Assembly: GCA_944363525.1 (NCBI GenBank)
Contig: CALVUF010000007.1
Span: forward strand, 1-64,000
DNA from: an uncultured Bacilli bacterium
Lineage (GTDB): Bacteria > Bacillota_I > Bacilli_A > RFN20 > CAG-826
Reading direction: 5' to 3'
DNA: 64,000 nucleotides
Shown here piece by piece: positions 60,238 through 64,000 of this stretch; the first letter of the stretch is position 1, and every line of letters starts with the position of its first letter. Made by a program: the position numbers and the translations under genes. The notes below the pieces were generated by a model, which worked only from the letters and a program-made list of their open reading frames with translations, did not search any database and had not been told where the DNA came from.

Positions 60238-61855
60238 AAGTAGTTAAGGTTTCGGTTTGGACTTGGGATTTCTTGTTGCCAAAGGCGAGGCCGAGGAGAT
60301 GGAACCGCTTGGTCCCTTTATTGCTTAACGATCGATAGGCGAGACTCTTCTTGGCTCGGTTCACGGCGGCTTGGGCGGCGGCTTTTAGTTGGTTATTGGA
60401 TACCCTTCCTTTCCGGTATTTTATTTCCAATAGGTATGTTTCCTCTTGGCCTTCTGGGGCGAAGAGGATATCGGCCCATCGGTACCAGCCATACCGTTCA
60501 TATTCGAGTTGGTAACCCGGTCCTAACGCGATCGATAAAAGAAGGTAGAGGTATTCATAGATATTGTCCCCTTCGAGGTTGAACCGCTTACAGGCTTCCT
60601 GGATCAGCTCTTTCAGTCCCTCTTCGATCCCTTGTCCGGATTGGAAAGCGGGACCAATTGAGATAGCTAAAGGTTCTTCCCCAATAGCTAAAGCGGCCAG
60701 TCTTTGCCTCAACTCGTTATTGGGTATTTGGGCTTGATAAAGGGAAGGGGTAACCTTGTTCCCAAAGGTCAGATACCCGAGGGTGAGCAGATAATAATCG
60801 AAGTCGCCCCGGCCTTGGCTTAGTTCGGGATAATTGATGTACCAACTGTAGCTATCGATGCAGGTTTGGTTTTGAAAAGCCTGGGCAAGGGCAAGGAGGA
60901 AATTTGGTCGATTTCGGAAACGGTCGAATAACCTTCGTTCCCGTGGGGTGATGGTAACCCTTGGCCCGAGTTTCGAATATTCGATTACCTTTCCTGGATT
61001 TAGGAAGAATTGATCGCGGATTCGGTATCCGCCGGCATAGGAGGTTATTTCCTCTATTTGGCTGTCTTGGCCATGCTGCTTTAGATAGGCTTTGGCTTCT
61101 TCCTTGCTGAAGCCGAGGGCCAAGGAGGGGAGGGCCAGGCAATCAAGGAGCAGGTTATTGATCCCGGAACTGATGGTGGCGTTAAGAACGGGGACGGTCG
61201 CGGTTAAGACGGAAAGGCGCATTTGGCTATTGCCTTTGAGCACCCGGCCGAAGAACCCCATATTGAAGGAGGCGTATTCCTCATAGAAACCACGGAGAAA
61301 GGCGTTTTCAAAGGGAACGTCATAATCGTCGACTAAGAGGATGACGCCATTCTTATGGACTTCCTGCAGATAATCGACGAGGTCGGCTAGGCCGCGTCTT
61401 ACCCTCATCTCATCGATTGGTCCATTCATAAAGCGGTTCCGATTGTTCTGATAATATTCGTTTAGGGCTTCGTCATCGAATATCTCCGGGTGGCGGCGGT
61501 ACTCCTTTTTCAATAGTTCGGCTATTTCGGTTAGCGTCTCTTCTAAGGTCGCTCCTTTGATTGAGCCGAAGTCCAGCTTAATAACCGGAAAGGAGAAAGC
61601 GATGTCCTTCATCTCTTCGTCCTGCCAAATATCGGTATCGGAGAACAAAGGGGTTTTATCCTCATGGGTCTGTTCGAAAAAGCATTGGAGCATCGAGAGG
61701 AAGGTCGATTTCCCAAAGCCTCGGGGCCGGCTGATGAGGTGGTATTGGCCGATTAAACTGAAGCGATCCAACAAGTAGGTCTTATCGATGAAGTTACCTT
61801 TGGCCTTTAACTCCGCGAAGTCGGAGCTGGGCAAACTATATTCATTTATTTGCAT
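60233..61855 (-). CDS. AAA-ATPase-like protein with PD-(D/E)xK nuclease-like C-terminus
   Basis: 540 residues of the AAA-ATPase_like (PF09820) plus PDDEXK_9-type architecture, abundant in gut bacteria and of unknown role. P-loop RPRGFGKST is at 43-51; ILLVDDYDVP near residue 175 is Walker B. The C-terminal domain shows WADILFAPEG and LLEIKYRKG, the D...ExK nuclease-like core. ATG 61855 is preferred: TATACT (61867-61862) stands six bases upstream. A second in-frame ATG six bases earlier would be within that spacing. Repeats lie beyond its 3' end. Confidence 0.87.
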   Translation of the reverse strand: MQINEYSLPSSDFAELKAKGNFIDKTYLLDRFSLIGQYHLISRPRGFGKSTFLSMLQCFFEQTHEDKTPLFSDTDIWQDEEMKDIAFSFPVIKLDFGSIKGATLEETLTEIAELLKKEYRRHPEIFDDEALNEYYQNNRNRFMNGPIDEMRVRRGLADLVDYLQEVHKNGVILLVDDYDVPFENAFLRGFYEEYASFNMGFFGRVLKGNSQMRLSVLTATVPVLNATISSGINNLLLDCLALPSLALGFSKEEAKAYLKQHGQDSQIEEITSYAGGYRIRDQFFLNPGKVIEYSKLGPRVTITPRERRLFDRFRNRPNFLLALAQAFQNQTCIDSYSWYINYPELSQGRGDFDYYLLTLGYLTFGNKVTPSLYQAQIPNNELRQRLAALAIGEEPLAISIGPAFQSGQGIEEGLKELIQEACKRFNLEGDNIYEYLYLLLSIALGPGYQLEYERYGWYRWADILFAPEGQEETYLLEIKYRKGRVSNNQLKAAAQAAVNRAKKSLAYRSLSNKGTKRFHLLGLAFGNKKSQVQTETLTTL

Positions 61856-61867
61856 GAACATAGTATA

Positions 61868-62130
61868 AGCACAACAAAGAAAGATATGTATAGGGTCAAA
61901 GCATTATGTAGTGAAAATATGTTAACTGCTGATTTAGGTGGTCTTCGATCAAGAGAATAAGCCGACGGGATTGAGAAAGAGCTTAAGCAATGGCCGGTCG
62001 CGATTCTAAAGCGGGGGAGACCAAATTAGTTAGATGGGTGGGCAACCGCCTAAATTACTGCAGCTAACAGAGATAGTATGCTCCCATATAGACAATAGGC
62101 GCGCCTGTAATTTATCGGGATCGAATCCCG
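61868..62130. other. Intergenic region without a recognised gene
   Basis: No open frame with start and ribosome site was found. A perfect inverted repeat CGGGAT-CGA-ATCCCG lies at 62116-62130. It looks superficially like a tRNA T-arm but lacks matching acceptor and anticodon arms on either strand. Confidence 0.5.
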
Positions 62131-62167
62131 AGGATTACCGCAACAAAATGCCTAGGATTACCGCAAC
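62131..62167. repeat. AGGATTACCGCAAC direct repeat
   Basis: The 14-mer AGGATTACCGCAAC occurs at 62131-62144 and 62154-62167, 23 bp apart. It lies 47 bp beyond the 3' end of the next ATPase gene, as do repeats next to two other ATPase genes here. Confidence 0.65.
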
Positions 62168-62214
62168 GGAAGACCTGGATGTAGCGAAATGATGCTTTGT
62201 TGGATGGGTTTTGG

Positions 62215-63537
62215 CTAATTCAGCAAGCCGGCTAGATAGACCGGGAGATAAAGGACCGATCCTTTCTCCTCGATATTCGCGGTGCTGAGGACGATGGATT
62301 GTTTGATGCCATAGTCCGGACTATCCAATAGATTGCTTAAGGCCACGTGCCGGGCATAGTCCTTGCCGGATTTGACCTCGATTGGGATGGCCTCACCATT
62401 ATGCTCGAGGAGGAAATCAACTTCCCCTCGGGTCTTGTCGTTATAGTAATAGCCGCCCTTACCTTTGTTTAGTTCTTGGGCGACGAAGTTCTCGAAGATG
62501 GCCCCATAGTTGATGCTTTTCTCTTTCTTCAACAGCTTCGTCCGGGTGCCGGTGGAGGAGAGCATATACGAAAGCAAGCCGACGTCATTGGCGAAGAGCT
62601 TAAGCAAGGCCCGGTCATGGTTTCGGGTCAAGGGGATGGTGGGGGTGACGGCGTTATAGATGGGGATGGCGATCTCGGCCTCGTTCAGCCAGTCGACGTA
62701 GTCCCCAAGCCGCCTTTGCCCCGACCTAGATAATGGCAAGGAGTTTAGGTTATAACGCTTGTTCTTCTTATCGATTTCTGAGGCCAAGTTGGCATAACTG
62801 CTGATGATGCCGACTTTGTCTTCGTTGGCTGCATATTTGACGATATCGCTGGAATACCCAGTTACGATGTCATGCTGAATTCCCGATACCGTAGTCAAGG
62901 AATGATCAGTCACATATGAGGAAACGGCTTCCGGCATGCCTCCGATGACGAGGTATTCGTAAAGGTAATTCAAAAGCAACTGATGGATCGGCTCGTCGAT
63001 GGGTTTTCGAGTGGCGATATTCTCTCGGAAGGATTCGAATAAGGAACGGTCAAATCCTTTGGCTAGGCAATATTCCTCAAAATTCAACGGGCCAAGATGA
63101 AATTCGGTTAAATAGCCAACCGGATAGGAGGCGGTCTTTTGGATAGCCACCCCCAAAGCCGAACCGGAAAGGATATAGGAGTAACGGCCATCGATGGCCA
63201 GGGCTTTGATAAGGGTCAGGATGTCAAAGTCCTGGTAATCCTGAATCTCATCGATGAAGACGAGGGTCTCGCCGGGAAGCAGGGGCGCGTCGGCGCTGGC
63301 CTGCAGCCGTTGGAAAAAGGTTTCTTTTGAATGGCAGCCTTCGAAGATCGCGGCTCGTTCAGGATCGAGGATCCGGTTGTATTCGATGAAGGACTTAAAG
63401 CATTGCTTGCCGATCTTCTCAATGGTGTGGGTTTTGCCGGTTTGGCGGGCCCCTTTAAGCAAGGCTGGCTTGCATTTATTCCGAGCCCAGGTCCGGAGGT
63501 CGTCTTCGATAAGACGGGTCAATTCTTGGCGTTCCAT
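62215..63537 (-). CDS. ATP-binding protein, AAA_14/DUF4143 family
   Basis: 440 residues. Walker A GARQTGKTH is at 29-37 and Walker B LVFIDEIQ near 96, with a SGSALG sensor segment. The C-terminal nuclease-like core is intact: GEVDFLLEHNGEAIPIEVKSG. It most resembles the ATPase at 238 in layout. ATG 63537 is preferred over one two codons upstream, because it gives the six-base distance to a TAATAT box (63549-63544) seen at other genes. It is a single-gene unit, with inverted and direct repeats over its promoter. Confidence 0.9.
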   Translation of the reverse strand: MERQELTRLIEDDLRTWARNKCKPALLKGARQTGKTHTIEKIGKQCFKSFIEYNRILDPERAAIFEGCHSKETFFQRLQASADAPLLPGETLVFIDEIQDYQDFDILTLIKALAIDGRYSYILSGSALGVAIQKTASYPVGYLTEFHLGPLNFEEYCLAKGFDRSLFESFRENIATRKPIDEPIHQLLLNYLYEYLVIGGMPEAVSSYVTDHSLTTVSGIQHDIVTGYSSDIVKYAANEDKVGIISSYANLASEIDKKNKRYNLNSLPLSRSGQRRLGDYVDWLNEAEIAIPIYNAVTPTIPLTRNHDRALLKLFANDVGLLSYMLSSTGTRTKLLKKEKSINYGAIFENFVAQELNKGKGGYYYNDKTRGEVDFLLEHNGEAIPIEVKSGKDYARHVALSNLLDSPDYGIKQSIVLSTANIEEKGSVLYLPVYLAGLLN

Positions 63538-63554
63538 GACCATATATTACATTC

Positions 63555-63629
63555 AAAAGTTGGAAAAATGCAAAAATCTGTCACTTTTCCAATTTTAAAA
63601 ATGTCATTTTCGGTCATTTTTCCAACTTT
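63555..63629. repeat. TTGGAAAAATG-type repeats over an ATPase promoter
   Basis: AAAAGTTGGAAAAATG (63555-63570) faces two copies in the opposite orientation, CACTTTTCCAATTTT (63582-63596) and CATTTTTCCAACTTT (63615-63629). The last two are exactly 33 bp apart. The first copy overlaps the probable -35 region, so the set looks like phased binding sites upstream of the gene at 63537. Confidence 0.65.
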
Positions 63630-63637
63630 GGTTCAAT

Positions 63638-63904
63638 TCAACCGTAGATTTTGATGCCGGTTTTGAATATTTCCTTAGCCAACTCGAAACTGGATAAGAC
63701 GCTTTCATCCCGGAGGACGTCGACCCGTTTATGGAGCGTTTGCCGTATCTGTTCCATCAAACCGGTGAGTTCAAATCCTTTTAAGGAAGAGGAGACATAG
63801 AGGTCGACATCGCTGTCGGGCTTGGCATACCCTTTGGCATAGCTGCCGAATAGATAGCAGAAGTTTATTTGGTTGGAGTACTCGTCATTGAATAGCTTGT
63901 TCAA
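63638..63904 (-). CDS. MNT-type nucleotidyltransferase domain protein
   Basis: About 88 residues. FCYLFGSYAKGYAKPDSDVD holds the GSY and DxD motifs of minimal nucleotidyltransferases, many of which are antitoxins that modify a HEPN toxin. The best start is TTG 63904, which overlaps the stop of the gene upstream (TTGA) and has GAGGAG eleven bases before it. The frame is open further upstream, but that part reads as the shadow of the neighbouring gene. Confidence 0.8.
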   Translation of the reverse strand: MNKLFNDEYSNQINFCYLFGSYAKGYAKPDSDVDLYVSSSLKGFELTGLMEQIRQTLHKRVDVLRDESVLSSFELAKEIFKTGIKIYG

Positions 63905-64000
63905 GCGGGTCTGATCTCCTCGATCGTCCAAAGCCCTTTCTCTTCGGTGATCTCGCAATGGTCTTCTAGTTTCCTGATGAAGGCCTCTCTTTTGATCGGA
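63901..64000 (-). CDS. Partial gene at the right edge
   Basis: The last 32 codons of a minus-strand gene (REAFIRKLEDHCEITEEKG, then LWTIEEIRPA and TGA). It is coupled to the nucleotidyltransferase gene by overlap. By analogy with MNT operons it could be the partner, but the fragment shows no HEPN motif. Confidence 0.55.
   Translation of the reverse strand, partial: PIKREAFIRKLEDHCEITEEKGLWTIEEIRPA

Noticed and set aside
62111-62145. Possible tRNA fragment (T-arm-like CGGGATCGAATCCCG)
   Set aside because: The loop does not start with TTC on either strand when a 5-bp stem is enforced, and no acceptor, D or anticodon arm can be found nearby. It is treated as an inverted repeat.
1-64000. CRISPR array
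   Set aside because: The repeats found are 11-33 bp iterons without variable spacers of uniform length, and no cas gene is present.

Overview
The window looks like chromosomal DNA of a Gram-positive-type bacterium, most likely a gut-associated member of Bacillota (class Bacilli, an Erysipelotrichales/RF39-like lineage). This is inference from sigma-A-like TTGACA/TATAAT promoters, lipoprotein (LxxC) signal peptides without outer-membrane genes, an MsmX-type sugar ABC importer, a CapE/CapF/CapG capsule pathway, and the abundance of DUF4143-type ATPases. TGA is used as a stop (for example at the end of the 1929-residue helicase), so the code is the standard bacterial one. No rRNA, tRNA or CRISPR array was found.

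Layout. (1) 1-14,000 is an accessory/defence-like stretch. It holds three DUF4143-family ATPase genes, a sigma factor with a membrane-anchored partner, an RloA/RloB (AbiL-type) pair, a lipoprotein gene broken by one amber codon, and an HNH nuclease gene behind a hairpin-rich leader. (2) 14,272-28,909 is a glycan-use locus: a divergent AraC regulator, a solute-binding lipoprotein, two permeases, an ATPase with a large insertion, a GH43-type lipoprotein, an Ig-like lipoprotein with a duplicated unknown domain, an RDD membrane protein, a cytoplasmic GH2 enzyme and a LacI-like sensor without a DNA-binding domain. (3) 28,916-60,137 is a surface polysaccharide locus. It contains glycosyltransferases, an aminophosphonate-type ABC importer whose permease is fused to a winged helix and a LicC/PntC-like nucleotidyltransferase, two LicD proteins, Wzy- and Wzx-like proteins, the UDP-L-FucNAc genes, a priming phosphosugar transferase and a UDP-sugar dehydrogenase. 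It is interrupted by a giant SF1 helicase gene, and gpmA, a CDF transporter and a small membrane protein lie among these genes. (4) 60,181-64,000 is a second accessory stretch with two more ATPase/nuclease genes and the edge of a nucleotidyltransferase operon.

Two patterns stand out. First, at least eleven genes across the window have a -10 hexamer ending only about 6-7 bases before the ATG and no usable Shine-Dalgarno, which predicts leaderless mRNAs; genes inside operons have normal Shine-Dalgarno sequences. Second, the stand-alone ATPase genes are bordered by short repeat arrays, each with its own sequence, several with an 11- or 33-bp period (whole helical turns). One ATPase gene is bracketed by two ~108-bp direct repeats carrying such an array. 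The strongest candidate for a new pathway is 30,589-36,701, which could import a small phosphonate or phospho-amine, activate it with CTP and attach it to surface glycan, with import and activation joined in one 859-residue protein.
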